A DNA stretch of 64,000 nt from Syngnathus acus (lineage: Eukaryota; Chordata; Actinopteri; Syngnathiformes; Syngnathidae): NCBI RefSeq assembly GCF_901709675.1, contig NC_051092.1:12710491-12774490 (forward strand), written 5' to 3'. A program made the translations under genes and the position numbers. Shown one piece after another: positions 24,181-35,720 of the stretch. How positions within the stretch are numbered: position 1 is the first letter of the stretch; each line of letters starts with the position of its first letter. The notes under the pieces are model-generated. The model was not told the DNA's origin. It did no database searches and was given only the letters and a program-made list of their open reading frames with translations.

Positions 24181-24639
24181 CTTTGCTGTATTTACTCAAT
24201 ACGAGCAATTGCTGTACGGACACAACACTAGAGTTCAGCTCTTGTATTCTCTAATGGCACATTGCTCTCAAATACAAAAAAAATGCATATTCCAAGATTG
24301 TGGAAAACAGTACAAACAGACTTGTTCTTGTTCAAGGTAAAATGACAAAAATCATAAAATTTGGAGGCCAATAATTAGACAGCAACAAAATGTAACGCAT
24401 CAAAATTGACCCTTGCACGACTTAAATGAGCTGTCATGCTAGTTTAAGATTTCCACTGATGATTTTAGGCATATAAATGACTATTATTCTATAGTGCATC
24501 TCAAAATTACGTAGAAAAAAAAACCAAATTCAATGCACCAAACAGAAAACTAGTAATTGGGCGCATTGTAGAAGGTACTGGAAATATTTTATAATTTATT
24601 TGATGTGCCAAAATTAGAACTTTTGGATGTCAACTCAAG

Positions 24640-24896
24640 ATGAAGGGACAGCTGTTCCGAGAAACTCTGCGTGTGTTTCGTTTGCAGGGGGCGGGGCAGT
24701 AGTGGCTTCTCACTTTGTGACATCACAAAGTGAGGAGCCGGTCATTTGCTGCTGCTCAGAGTGGAGGAATAAGCAAGAATGCACCAAGATGATGGAATAG
24801 AGGAAAATGTCACTTTGCTCTTGTTTTTGGTGATGAATTTGCATTTTTATATGGCTAAAAGCTCATAAATGTTGATTCAGCATTATATGGCTCCTT
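24640..24896 (-). repeat. Miniature-element-like repeat with internal palindrome
   Basis: On the minus strand it begins CTTAAAGGAGCCATATAATG and continues like the two plus-strand copies at 33172 and 54561 (TTTAAAGGGGACATATTA). A 17-base inverted repeat with one mismatch lies at 24704-24739. Confidence 0.45.
24704..24739. other. Near-perfect palindrome
   Basis: Arms GGCTNCTCACTTTGTGA and TCACAAAGTGAGNAGCC, spacer CA. The 12 central bases of each arm pair perfectly. Confidence 0.85.
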
Positions 24897-24999
24897 TAAG
24901 ATAAAATACACAAATACACCTGTTGTCTGAAAACCATCCTCCACTCCCAACTCCCTAAGAGACATACACACACATACTGCATGCAAACACAGTCCACGT

Positions 25000-25500
25000 C
25001 CCGTTCCTTGCGAGGCGAGAGCCGAGTGGTGAGAGATGGCGGCAAGAGAGCGTGAGCAGCTTTAGCGTAATGGGAGGAAATGTTGCTCTTTCATCTGGAA
25101 TTGATGAAGTCTGGTTAGAGCGCCCGCTCCTCTCCCCTGGAACATCCCCGCTGTGCGCTGGCCGGCCGCGTAAATGAAAGAAACCGCCGCTACGGCTACT
25201 AGTCGATAGAGCAGCCGAGGGAGCCTCAGCCACCCGCTTAGGAACTCACAGGAGAGTCGCGCTTTTCGAGTAGAACGCAATCCTGATCCCAATTAGCATG
25301 TTGATGCTATTTGTTCAGATGACATTTATGGTCACAGGGCACAAAAGGGAGATTCAATAGAAGAGCCGCATGTGAAAATCTGCCGTAACTTCATTTAGCA
25401 ATTGAGTCCCTTCGTTATATGGAACTTCATCGTTCACCCCGATGCCATATTGTTTATAATTTACAATAAACACAGACAGGGATGGAGGCCTGCAGGAAGT
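25000..25500. promoter_or_regulatory. Candidate regulatory island with facing forkhead-type sites
   Basis: A 500-base repeat-free, CpG-rich segment. TGTTTAT (25451-25457) faces ATAAACA (25466-25472), a convergent pair of forkhead-like motifs. Also TTAGCGTAATGGGAGG near 25064, CCCAATTAGCATG near 25290 and TTCATTTAGCAATTGAG near 25390. Among the better enhancer candidates here. Confidence 0.38.
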
Positions 25501-25789
25501 TTGCTTTTTGCGAAAAATATGGAATATCTCAGATAAACAAAAATATGAGAACTTGTTTTATACCACTGCACACTGCAACCACAATACTAAACATTAAATG
25601 AACAGCAAATTTCTTCAGATGCCCCTTTTAAAATGCATCGTCAATGTGTGTCAAACAATTTTAGGGGGTTATTTTGGTCATTGCTGATTTAATAGCAAAG
25701 TAAATGGTTTGCACAACAGAGTTGGATCATTATTCATCTTCAAGATTATTATAGTTACGTCTCATTTAATAATAATTGTTTCAATTCAT

Positions 25790-26080
25790 CCTGTCTTCTC
25801 CGGGAGCACTCGTTCAAAGCAAACGCTTCCCGTGGCGATCAAGCTCGCCCTCTAAAGTAAGATGAGAGCGTTAGTCGTATGATGTAAGAGTTCTTACATG
25901 TAATAAAGTTGGCGTTGAGGCTGATGTAAACGCTTGTTCCAATAAAGACGGCGGCGCTTGTGAGTGCGCGCAAGCAGATTTAAGTGCTTGTTATAATCAG
26001 CCTCAAAACTCGGCGTCTTACGGCGCGCTCCAGTTCAAGAAGCCTTTTTGCACTTTCAAGCAGACGCACATGAAAGCGAG
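25790..26080. promoter_or_regulatory. Candidate non-coding regulatory island
   Basis: CpG-rich with ATGTAATAAAGTTGGCG near 25897, CCAATAAAGACGGCGGCG near 25938 and CTTACGGCGCGCTCC near 26017, bounded by AT-rich sequence. Confidence 0.32.
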
Positions 26081-26499
26081 AGATGGGGTCACCTTTACAG
26101 ACAGATCACTAACTGGAATATTAAATAGCAATATGTGCACTGATCAAACTGTTGAGTGGCAATAATAAAGGTGGGACATCAAATGTGTGTATGACAATAT
26201 AGAAGTGAACATATTATGGAACATTGAGTTTTAATTGTGTACAAATCTAGTGTTGTCTTGACTTTAGAGTTGGAAATGAATTAGAATGCTGCTTATACAA
26301 TTAAATATTTGTTTAATGATTCATAAAACTGCTACATGCTATAGATTTTTTTTACTATACAGTAATCAGACAATACACGTATTTTATGAAAAGCCCGATA
26401 TTATTTTTTCTTTTTTTTAAAGGGAGTGATTTTTAAAAAAAAATGTACAGTGTTACCAATGTATGCAGGTAAGTATTATGACATTTAATTATATTTTTA

Positions 26500-26826
26500 C
26501 AGGGGTTTTCAACTGATTTTGTCAAAGTGACCACCATTATAACCAAGAAGCAATTTGGGGACCACTGCTTTGGCGGAATATTGTTTTATTTTGCACTGAA
26601 AGAGGACAGACCTATACAAGCTATTTATTTGCATCTGGATGTCTACTCTGGGAATCTCTGCTATATTTGACATAATTTGGATGGGTAAATGATTTCCAAA
26701 ATTAGCTGAAAAGTCAATCAAGTCTAAATAACAAATCAATTTTATTTAAAAAAATTTTACAATCATTTTCCAATTTCGCGGACCACCTGCAATGCCTCTC
26801 CGGACCACTAGAAGGTAGAGAATCTG
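26500..26826. mobile_element. hAT-like miniature element with target duplication
   Basis: Left end CAGGGGTTTTCAACTG is typical of the hAT Charlie-like style; the right end read in reverse is CAGATTCTCTACC. Flanking 8-mers TATTTTTA (26492-26499) and TGTTTTTA (26827-26834) match at 7 of 8. Internal CGCGGACCACCTGCAATGC resembles other hAT miniature elements. No transposase. Confidence 0.7.
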
Positions 26827-26839
26827 TGTTTTTAGACAC

Positions 26840-29080
26840 GCTATTATTATTTTGTAAACTACTCTAGATACAATGGTACGCACTAAAAATGTTAGGTTGC
26901 TTCACTACCCAAATCCATCCTAATAACGTTAATTGGCCGGTCATCATCTGTGTGCTTCATGAATGAGGTACAGGTATCCTCCATGGCCTGTTTTGGTGCT
27001 GGTTTATGGCCTGGCATTAAAGGCTGTTAAAGTACATAAAGGGGATAAACTTTTACAGCCAGAAACACAGGCAGAGTCATAAAGGGCCGACGTTGACTCA
27101 TACCACACCACCAATACTTCACGTCTTTTTTTTCCATCATTCATTGAACACTTAAGAAAGCCCCCTCTTTTGCCCTAGAGCAGAACTCTTAAACTCTTGT
27201 GTCACTCAGAACCGCAACAGTTTGGATGCAAATATGGTGAAACACACACACACTCCAGTCACACCGTTCCTACTCCATGCTCTACGTAAGTGCGTCTCAA
27301 ATGGCGGGTAAGTTATACTCTCCACTGAGGCTGATAAGCGCCTGACTTCAATTACACAAAGTGAATGTAGCTGGGCTCTAATCTGAATGTTGGCATAAGG
27401 ATAACGAGGTTTCTTCTGTGACCGCTGTATGAGGCTTCATGTAGAGCAGATAGGGATCACCGAGCAGTGCCGTTAGAAAATCGGCACTCTTCTCTCTGTC
27501 GCAAGTAGGAAGTAACGCCAGATGCCTGGCGCACGTGTGCAACTCCCAAGACAAGAGGCAACTGATTTGAACTTGAGGAGTTTTCAGCCCCAAATTATAA
27601 GATCAAGCACTTCCCAAGTCATACATCCGTAAAACAGCACTACTTAAAAATAAAATGTGAGTGAAAAAAGATAAATACAAAGGTGGCCCAAATTGTGAGT
27701 TAACAAATGTGGGTCTTTTTTTTTTAAATACAGGGCATTTGAGTTCAAGTGCTTGCTTTAAACTGTTTATAGCCACTTCCAGTTGACATTCATTGAAAAA
27801 AACTAAACCTAAAACAAAGATAACCAACACACACATTACAATAATTGTTGGTGATGGTGTTGGGGAGGCTGGAATGAATTTATGGCATTTCCATTCATTT
27901 CAGTAGGGAAAGATAATTTGAGAAACAGCACCTTAATTGCGCCCAAAGTATTTTAGGGGTGTTGAGATCAAATGTAGGGATGCCATCATCAAATCAATAC
28001 TTTTCCGCTGTCAACGCTGTAAGGCTCAGTGGAATCATCTGGAATCCGTCTCACAGCAGTGACATCTCCACTGAGGTTACACTGTATGAGATTTTTTTTT
28101 TTCCCCCAATGTCATAAGCAGAGGGAACAAGCAACACAAATAACATCCTGTGACAAGATGACTCTCTTTCTGAAGTTACAGTCTAAGTGCTGAATGGCCT
28201 TTTTTTGCCCCTATTTCCAAGGGTTGAAGTCTAGCTCATAGAGTGCATTGATCCAAAGACAAGCCGCCTTGACTGATGGCTGAGAGGAAACGCTGGCATT
28301 CAGGGCATCTTTGTGTGCGTGCGTGCGCGTGAGGGGAAAAGGGGGGCAAGGCGGTTATTAGTGTGATGAAGCCATACAGGAAATCAATGTCGTATTGAAA
28401 GGAGAAAAATGCTCGGCCCACGGGTAGCTGCACACGGACGGAGGCCTGCACACTTAAGAAGTAGACAAATAGTGATGCACTTGTGGAGACCAAAACAAAA
28501 AACAAAAACAAAAGATGGCCAAAATGATTTGGTGATGTGTCGAGTTCAAGCACGGCGGCCAATTAGAGTGGGCCCGAAGCGGGAGGTGCAGATTTCAAGA
28601 GTCTCTCCCAGTTTTGTTTGTCATATATTATGCATGTTTATGCCTTGGTGTAGGTTTCTGTGGGTGTATTCTGTACTTTAAAAGGCGCAATGTGCAGGGT
28701 GAGTAAATAATGCATGGGAGGGGCCCGCAGAGAGGAGGGGCCCTCGCAGATAAGGCTGGTTGGACTGAATTGTCAAGCAACACACAGCCGCATAGACACA
28801 CTTCGGCGTGTTCAATCTGAGCACACCACCATATCAACAGCAGTCCATCTCTTGATCTACACTCGGACCACATTAATTCTTAATAGAGCCGGGGCCCTAA
28901 CTGATTACTAAAGATTATTCCACTGTTTATTCTGATCAATGAAGCGTTGCTTACCCCATAGGACCCTTGTGGAGTTGTCTGGGGGAGAAACTGAAGCCAA
29001 AAGGGAGCTGGAGGGGCAGGACTTAAGAAGTCCAGTAAGAGTTGGGCGCACCCTGGCCTTTGGCTGTCGCACAGGCTGTA
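26840..29080. other. Intronic sequence without recognised genes
   Basis: Unique AT-rich sequence with minor runs of T and CA. Nothing that looks like an exon or a TE end was identified, apart from CpG-bearing patches near 28555-28580. Confidence 0.45.
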
Positions 29081-29084
29081 GACC

Positions 29085-29427
29085 AGCAGTACCCAACCAA
29101 GATTCTGAACTACAAAAAAAAAAAAGTCGTTCAACCACCGATTGGCGAGAATCCTTGCTTCCACTTCCAACATCCTGACTTTATGAGGCAGGCTCTTGTC
29201 ATGACCGTAACCAAAAATATTACAAGGTAGATTTGACATAATTAACACACTTTGTGTCATCATTACCCATTACTCCAATATGGAACCAGATTAGAAAGGG
29301 CTCCCTCACTAAAACTACAATCTCGATAATAGGGAGTCATTGTTGTTTTATTTCCTTCCATGCCCATCTATCAAAATATTGCTTTACATGTGGCGGCAAA
29401 AAAAAAAAAGGTTGGAGGCCACTGCTT
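29085..29427. mobile_element. Possible hAT-like miniature element
   Basis: Left end GCAGTACCCAACC and right end, in reverse, AGCAGTGGCCTCCAACC are similar inverted ends of the CAGTGGTTCCCAACC type. Each is followed inward by an A or T run. No convincing 8-base target duplication was seen. Confidence 0.45.
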
Positions 29428-29429
29428 TA

Positions 29430-30255
29430 CACTGCAGAGTGGATATTAATTTCACTGACCAATTGGCAGACAGAGGTGCTCCATAAGACCATCAGTCAGC
29501 AGCCCTAAGCTACTCAGCAGCTATTACCATGGTAATCTATACCCCAAGCCTGTATGTCTGCATGTGTGCGAGGAGGGTGAAAGACAACAGAGAGCGGGCG
29601 CGCCAGTGTAAGCCTGTAACACTCATTAACAGAGACACACAATTATGTCGTCCCCACACTTATGTTTGTGTTCAAGCAGCATATGATGTTCACAGAGTAA
29701 TTAATCATAAAAGGCGGAGAGGGGGAGGAGATGAGGGAAGGAGTGAGTGTGTGTGTTTGGGGGGGGCAACATTATGAGTCTTGGTAATTGTCTAATTTTC
29801 CCTCAGCAAGGAATTGGAAAATAAACTGCATTGGCTGGTGATCCTTGAGCAAAAACTGTTTTAAGAGACAAAACATTCAGTTAAACACTTTCTATTGCTT
29901 CTACTGATTGATTGCTTGGGACTGTCTTAAATTATTTGTAAGTGCACGTGCGCCCTAACAATCTACAGGGAGGATTAGTTGCTATTGTTTTATTGTTTAA
30001 TAAAAAGAGAAAAAGAATGATGATGGAAGGGCACTTCCTGGAAGAAGGACACAAACATGCACACACTACAGTGCATGTAAATGTGGAAACAATTGCATAT
30101 GCTGCAAATTGTGTTGTTGAACAACAGCAAAGAGGGGGTGCAAACAAATCAGTGTGTACTAAGGCAGGATTACACTGGATGGCCAACCGTTCAATTCTTA
30201 TTTAATGCCTGCATCTGATTTTATTGACTTTCTATTGTCTTTCTATTGCACAGTA
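29430..30255. other. Intronic sequence without recognised genes
   Basis: Unremarkable unique sequence with G-rich and GT-rich patches at 29715-29766. Confidence 0.4.
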
Positions 30256-30261
30256 GATATA

Positions 30262-30761
30262 GGAAGTGTACACGCCCCTGTTTAAACACAAGGAAGTTAA
30301 AAAAAAAAAGCCAACATAAATCATTTAAAAACATTTTCCGGCACTAACGAGATATTATAAAATCTCCCAAACACAAAATGTGTAATGGTTCAATGAAACC
30401 AAAATATAATTTTGAACTCTGAACGTGGTGCACAACTTAGGCTTAGCTTGGTCAAAATGAAATATGAACATTTCAAAATGCCAGTCAGTAAAACGAAATC
30501 TTCAGGTTTGCGCTAGAAAGCAAAACAAAAAAGACGAAAAAAGCTTTGAGAACAGCTGAACTTTATTTGTTTTTAATCAGAGATAATGGTGGCCGATGTT
30601 AATTCTGAATACAACCACATTCCAACTGTGCACAATTAGGAAACCATATTATTTCATTTGTTTATTTTCACTTTCCCTCTTCTAAATTCTGTTTAAAAAA
30701 ATGAATTGCACAAGTTATAGGTCACACTACTGGAAGTTTTAATAGGGGTGTGTAGACTTTT
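30262..30761. mobile_element. Miniature DNA element (Tc1/mariner- or hAT-like)
   Basis: The left end GGAAGTGTACACGCCCCTGTT and the inverted right end AAAAGTCTACACACCCCTATT match at most positions, defining a 500-base element without coding capacity. The same end sequence, AGAAAGTCTACACACCCCTG, recurs at 63469. Confidence 0.65.
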
Positions 30762-31139
30762 CATGTCTAGTGATCTGTGGGTTCAAGCCAAACTGCTATT
30801 GAATGTATCCAATATGTATCATATTTTCATCTACCGCTGGAATAGGCCTGAATCCAATCCAATTCCATGCGTTACTTTGGCTTTACGCTGACATGCCGTA
30901 TATTCCAACCGTGTCACTTTAAATATGCAGTACAAATCCAGCCTAAATCCACTAATGCTGCAGGACAGATGAGACTCAAGCCTTGCGAGTGACAAATCAG
31001 CCAACTTGTTAGCCCCCCGCTCACCCATGCACACTTGTGCTCACGATAGCACTTTACTTTCAATCTATCAGCAAGATAAAATAACACGGTAAAAAGTGCA
31101 AAAACAACTTCGAGTCACCTGCACTATTTGAGTAAAAAA

Positions 31140-31570
31140 GCTTTCTAACCCCGCCTCCCTACGAAAATTAATTGCGTGTTACTGAGGACATTGAGCGCAC
31201 ATGACAGTGAAAGTCAAAGTGGTAGGAGAGCATCGCCCCGGTCGTCTTTTGTTCGGTAAATGACTAAATATTTAATGTTCTGGGGCTCTTAAGATTAAAG
31301 GTAACATGTTGTCAGTAATAGTGGAGCGACTTCAAAGGGTGTAAATTATGCATTTCTTCCTTTAGCGGCGAAATCAAAGCGGGTAATGAAGATTAAAGTT
31401 TGCGAAACCACATTCTCTCTGCTCGACGGAAGGCAAAGAGCGAGTGGAGGGGACCTGCGCTGGGAAGGTTAATCTATTCGGAGCGCGGGTTATCTGATTA
31501 AAGAATCATTGTGTTCATTTAATCGGTTCCAGTGAAGCCGGGTCTGAATCGCCGGATCGGGGGCGAGACG
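31140..31570. promoter_or_regulatory. Candidate regulatory island with three spaced GATTAAAG motifs
   Basis: A 430-base repeat-free island. Exact GATTAAAG occurs at 31293-31300, 31391-31398 and 31496-31503, about 100 bases apart. Also AAAATTAATTGCG near 31164, AATTATGCATTTC near 31345 and CATTTAATCGGTTCC near 31516. CpG content is well above the flanks. It stops shortly before the GATA array. Confidence 0.42.
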
Positions 31571-31685
31571 GGCAATGTAAGGTGCTGAAGCCGTCTAAAA
31601 GTGGCAATCGAAAAGTATCGTTTTTCAAAATTAGAACTTAACACATTTTGATCTCCCCATGTTTGAAGGCTGAAAACAGGCCTTT

Positions 31686-31892
<207 letters not shown>

Positions 31893-31995
31893 CTTTATTT
31901 GTCATTGTCACACGTACAACGAAATTTAAAAGTGCCAACCGATCAGCGCATGAGATAAAAAATAAATAGAATAAAAAGATTAAAAAAAAATTCAA
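31893..31995 (-). mobile_element. LINE 3' terminus feeding the GATA array
   Basis: Read on the minus strand: TTTCGTTGTACGTGTGACAA, TGACAAATAAAG, then ATCT repeats. This is a LINE tail with AATAAAG and a short tetranucleotide end. Upstream A/T-rich sequence fits the 3' untranslated region. Only about 100 bases can be recognised. Confidence 0.6.
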
Positions 31996-32447
31996 ATCAT
32001 AAAATGCAGGAGTGGTAGTTTAGTGTACTGTAGAGATGCACTAATATCGCTTCTTACTAGTTGCCAATATACCTGATAAGGCCATTATGTCTTTCATAAA
32101 AAATGATGAATTCCAATCAAGTATTCATCAAATCAGAAACTTGAAGGTGTCTTGTATTGTGTGTTAGCATCAAGCTAACATTACCTGACTTTTACAAGGC
32201 AAAGCTACAGTAAGTGTCTGCTTAAATGTGTAATTCTCATTACTCTGTTTAACAATGCACTTCAACCAGTGTCCATAAACAGTTTAACGCAAGCACATGT
32301 TGACTTTTTGAAGAACTGTTCACTAGCTGCCAAACTGCACACCGCTTGAAGACAGAAAAATACGGCATATGACATGCTGGTAAATGTTATCGGGTGCTGT
32401 AGTATCGGCGTGATTTTACGAGTTTGAGTATACAGATACTGGGTACC

Positions 32448-32562
32448 GATGGATGGATGGATGGATGGATGGATGGATGGATGGATGGATGGATGGATGG
32501 ATGGATGGATGGATGGAGGGAGGGAGGGAGGGAGGGAGGGAGGGATGGGCGGGCGGGCGGAT
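32448..32562. repeat. Compound (GATG)n-(GAGG)n-(GCGG)n tetranucleotide tract
   Basis: About 17 GATG units change into GAGG units near 32516 and then into GGGC/GCGG units near 32547 before reverting to GATGGAC. Each block differs by one base of the unit. Confidence 0.95.
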
Positions 32563-32869
32563 GGACAGACCGATTTTGCGATTGTTCTGGCCTAGCCCAG
32601 ATGACTTTGGGTGACTACGACCTGGACCGATAGAACTATCACATTCACATCATGACTAAACGGGAACTGAACCCTCTTACCGTGTTTCCTTTCAAATCAT
32701 TTCCTGTCTGAAATCTTATTTCCTCCCAGCATTGAACATGCCAGTAAAAAGCCACATTGATGACTCCCCTCCGGGCTACAAGTAAGGCCCATCTGCCGCA
32801 GCACGATTCCAGGAGTTGACATTTCAAAAGTATTTTTTGTGTGCGAGAGCTCTTTGGTGACGAATGAGA

Positions 32870-33060
32870 AAAGAAACAGAGGTCGGTGAGATCAGACGAG
32901 CGGTGCTTAGCCTCGTTTTCACACCCATCCTCTGAACGCCCAGCATCGTTTAAGCCGTCCCACCGTGCATTCCCGATGGGCGCGCGACAAAGGAGTCAAA
33001 CCCATTAGCCTAGCAAAGAGTGCTAATGGTCACATTCCATTACATTCAATGGTGGTTCTA
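32870..33060. promoter_or_regulatory. Candidate non-coding regulatory island
   Basis: CpG-rich (GATGGGCGCGCGACAAAGG near 32975) next to CCCATTAGCCTAGCAAAG and TGCTAATGGTCACATTCC. Confidence 0.3.
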
Positions 33061-33171
33061 ATGCCCATTTGAAAGAAGTCAAACAAGGTGCGAAGCTGCG
33101 TCACCCAGGCAAACGGGAACACAAAGCAAAGAGGGACCACCGGGTCACGCTGGCTTGGCCAAGTGAATTTT

Positions 33172-33265
33172 AAAGGGGACATTTTATGGACTATTGACAT
33201 TTTAAGTGCTTGTATACAAATAGTTTGGTCTCTGGAGTGCCTGCCCACCCATCAAGTGTGAAATT
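33172..33265 (+). repeat. Dispersed repeat (TTTAAAGGGGACATTTTATG family)
   Basis: Shares GGGGACAT, ATTGAC, TTTTAA(G/T)G, ATACAAATA and GGTCT(C)TGG blocks in order with 54561-54650. Confidence 0.5.
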
Positions 33266-34309
33266 AAACAACTAAGTACAGTGGTACCATGACCTAAGCG
33301 TGGGACGATCTACTTGCATGAACTACTGCACAGTTTTGGTGTCTGTACAGAAACGTTTTTTTCCACGATCTGTGCTAGCAGAACGCCTCACTCCTGGATT
33401 TCTGGACTTGCCATTGGGCCAGCAGTATAAAGGGCGGTTTTGCGTGAAACAGGACCAATCACTAGATTAGTCTGATGTCAGCAAGACAAGAAATAGGGTG
33501 CATACTGTCATTCTTGATTCCTATTCTGCCAAACTGTTTTGGGAACTGTTTTAAACGGTGTTTTAAAATGATCCTTTTCCATTCCCGACCATTTCCTGAC
33601 ATCCCCCAGAGGATCAATAGCGGTGTTTCCTCTTTCATTCTTAGTGGATGCAAAGTAGCATGACGACAACTTACTATTACAAGCGGCACCCCTGTGTCTC
33701 CAGCGCAAAGCGAACAAAGCCCATTGTAATTCTATTGGAATCAGATTCCTCTTTAACTGAGCATAGACATATTGATTAGTGCAAAACTCCACAAGCTTCT
33801 AAATGAAGGAAGCTTGTGTTTGAGAGGGGAAGGAGGAAGAGAGATGGGGGTAAATAACATCTTCATCGACACTTACAGTCTGCAGTCAGTCAGGCGTCGT
33901 TAATCCAGTGAGGAAGCTCAGCGCTTGTGTGCTGTTGCTTCCTCTTTATAACACGAGTGGTGTACTTTCCAAATATTGAAACTGTTCTGCTGTGGGGGCT
34001 ATAAATAATATTCTATGTCAATGCCGTGCCATTGTAACGGAGTACTTAAGTACTTTGCTATCTTCTTCGCAAATGTTAACCAACAAAATAATGTGTAAAA
34101 TACCATACGAGGAGCAGATACAGTACTGGACCAAACCAGCACTTGAAGATTTTCTGATGCTAATTACTTTACAAATCGCTGATCCTTTTAAGTACCACAT
34201 GAAAGTGTTAATGCGGGAGGAATAAAATAAAATCCTTTTTTCCACTGCCTTCAGACCAGAGGCTAAAGACCAAGAACGACATGGTGGGTGAAGGGAAGCT
34301 ATTTAATAT

Positions 34310-34580
34310 TTCTTGAATATGCAGTATGATCGGCCTCCGTGATTATATTGGAAAAAACGAACGAGGTTTTCCGTTGAACGGAAACTTCGCAGTAGTCCAG
34401 AGCTGTTTAAAAATGTATCAAACATGCTGTTTGATTAGACCTCTGTTAATGTCTTTCACGGGCCGCTTGAAGGGGGAAAAAAATCCCCGTGCATGTTGTC
34501 GAAGAGCCTCTCATGTCACATTTTTGGCGGGATTTACACCGCAGATCCAAGTGCCCAGTTGCGATTGAATGCCTGAATCA
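34310..34580. promoter_or_regulatory. Candidate regulatory island with an inverted ATCAAACA pair
   Basis: ATCAAACA (34417-34424) and TGTTTGAT (34428-34435) form a perfect inverted pair around TGC. The island also has GTGATTATATTGG, TTTTGGCGGGATTTACACCG and several CpGs. Confidence 0.35.
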
Positions 34581-34959
34581 AATTTTTGGAACAGACTATT
34601 TCCATGTACAATAATTTTCAGTTCAGTTTTTGTAGCATGTAAATGGGTTTCTCCATCTCATTCCACTGCTCTCCAAAAACACACTTTCCTTCTGAATCTG
34701 AATCTCAATTTCACTCAAATGAGTGACAACTTGTCATTACAACATGCTAACTAACACAATAAAGCCTATCTTACAAAACAAAATAAACAATTCCAATTGT
34801 GGTCATATAGTGTGTGTTAACTAACGCATGCCGATACATACAAGCATTTTATATTGCTAAACATAAAGAAGTAAACACATTAACCTTCATTTACAAAGTG
34901 TACTTGAACGCAGCTCATCCCAGAACACAAATCCCAATTGTGCTACTTCATAAGAAAAA

Positions 34960-35110
34960 AATCTGAATTGTGTCACTACACGCACTTAGCATAAATCCAG
35001 CCATAATTAACCCCCACTCCACTTTCTGCCCACGCTGGCCTCTCCCAAGCAAAGCGGTGCATATGATTTGGGCTGCTTTAATTTCTGCGCTCATAATTGG
35101 GCTGAACTGA
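34960..35110. promoter_or_regulatory. Candidate non-coding regulatory island
   Basis: Contains CAGCCATAATTAACCC, CATATGATTTGGG, GCTTTAATTTCTGCGC and CATAATTGGGC within 150 bases. Confidence 0.3.
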
Positions 35111-35514
35111 GGGGAGCCCTACCACCCCCAACCCCAACATCTACTGGGACAACTACAGTAAACACTGACTTGACTCTTCTGCTGCTCTCGGTGCAAACAC
35201 ACACAATTGCACAAGGTTGCAGACACAACACTGCACACCTGTTTGACAAATTAAGTAGCAGGGCGCATCGGTCGGACCCTCTATTTCCAGGGATGAACAA
35301 AGTACCGCCAAACTGCTCAAAGTGCTGCCCTCTTGCCTCATTCAATGACAGACTAAATAAATAAATTATTGAGAAGCAGCGCAAAAAGTGTTTGAAGAGT
35401 CCGAGGCTTTTCTCGAGCTCTCCACGTTGCATCAGGAGGTCGCGGAGGGACGGGTAATGAAGGGAGGGTGGGAAGTTTTTCATAAAAATCTGACCGGGTA
35501 AGCACTTCTGCTAA

Positions 35515-35720
35515 AAAAGATGATGTTTAATTTGGAGTTCCGGCAAAAAGAAGAAAGTTTCTCTAAGCGCGGCACAATAACGTCACACTCCAGCGAGCAA
35601 ACAGGTCACGGCGGCTTCTTTGTGCCGAGGGTTAGCGGGCTGAATGAGCATCAGCCTGCTAATACGTTGTCCCAAAATATTTTGCCTACCCCTGTCGTCT
35701 GTAAATAAAATGATGTCAGT
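35515..35720. promoter_or_regulatory. Candidate non-coding regulatory island
   Basis: Visible: GATGTTTAATTTGGAG, CACAATAACGTCACACTCC (CRE-like ACGTCA), CAAACAGGTCACGGCGG and GCCTGCTAATACG. No simple repeats. Confidence 0.3.
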
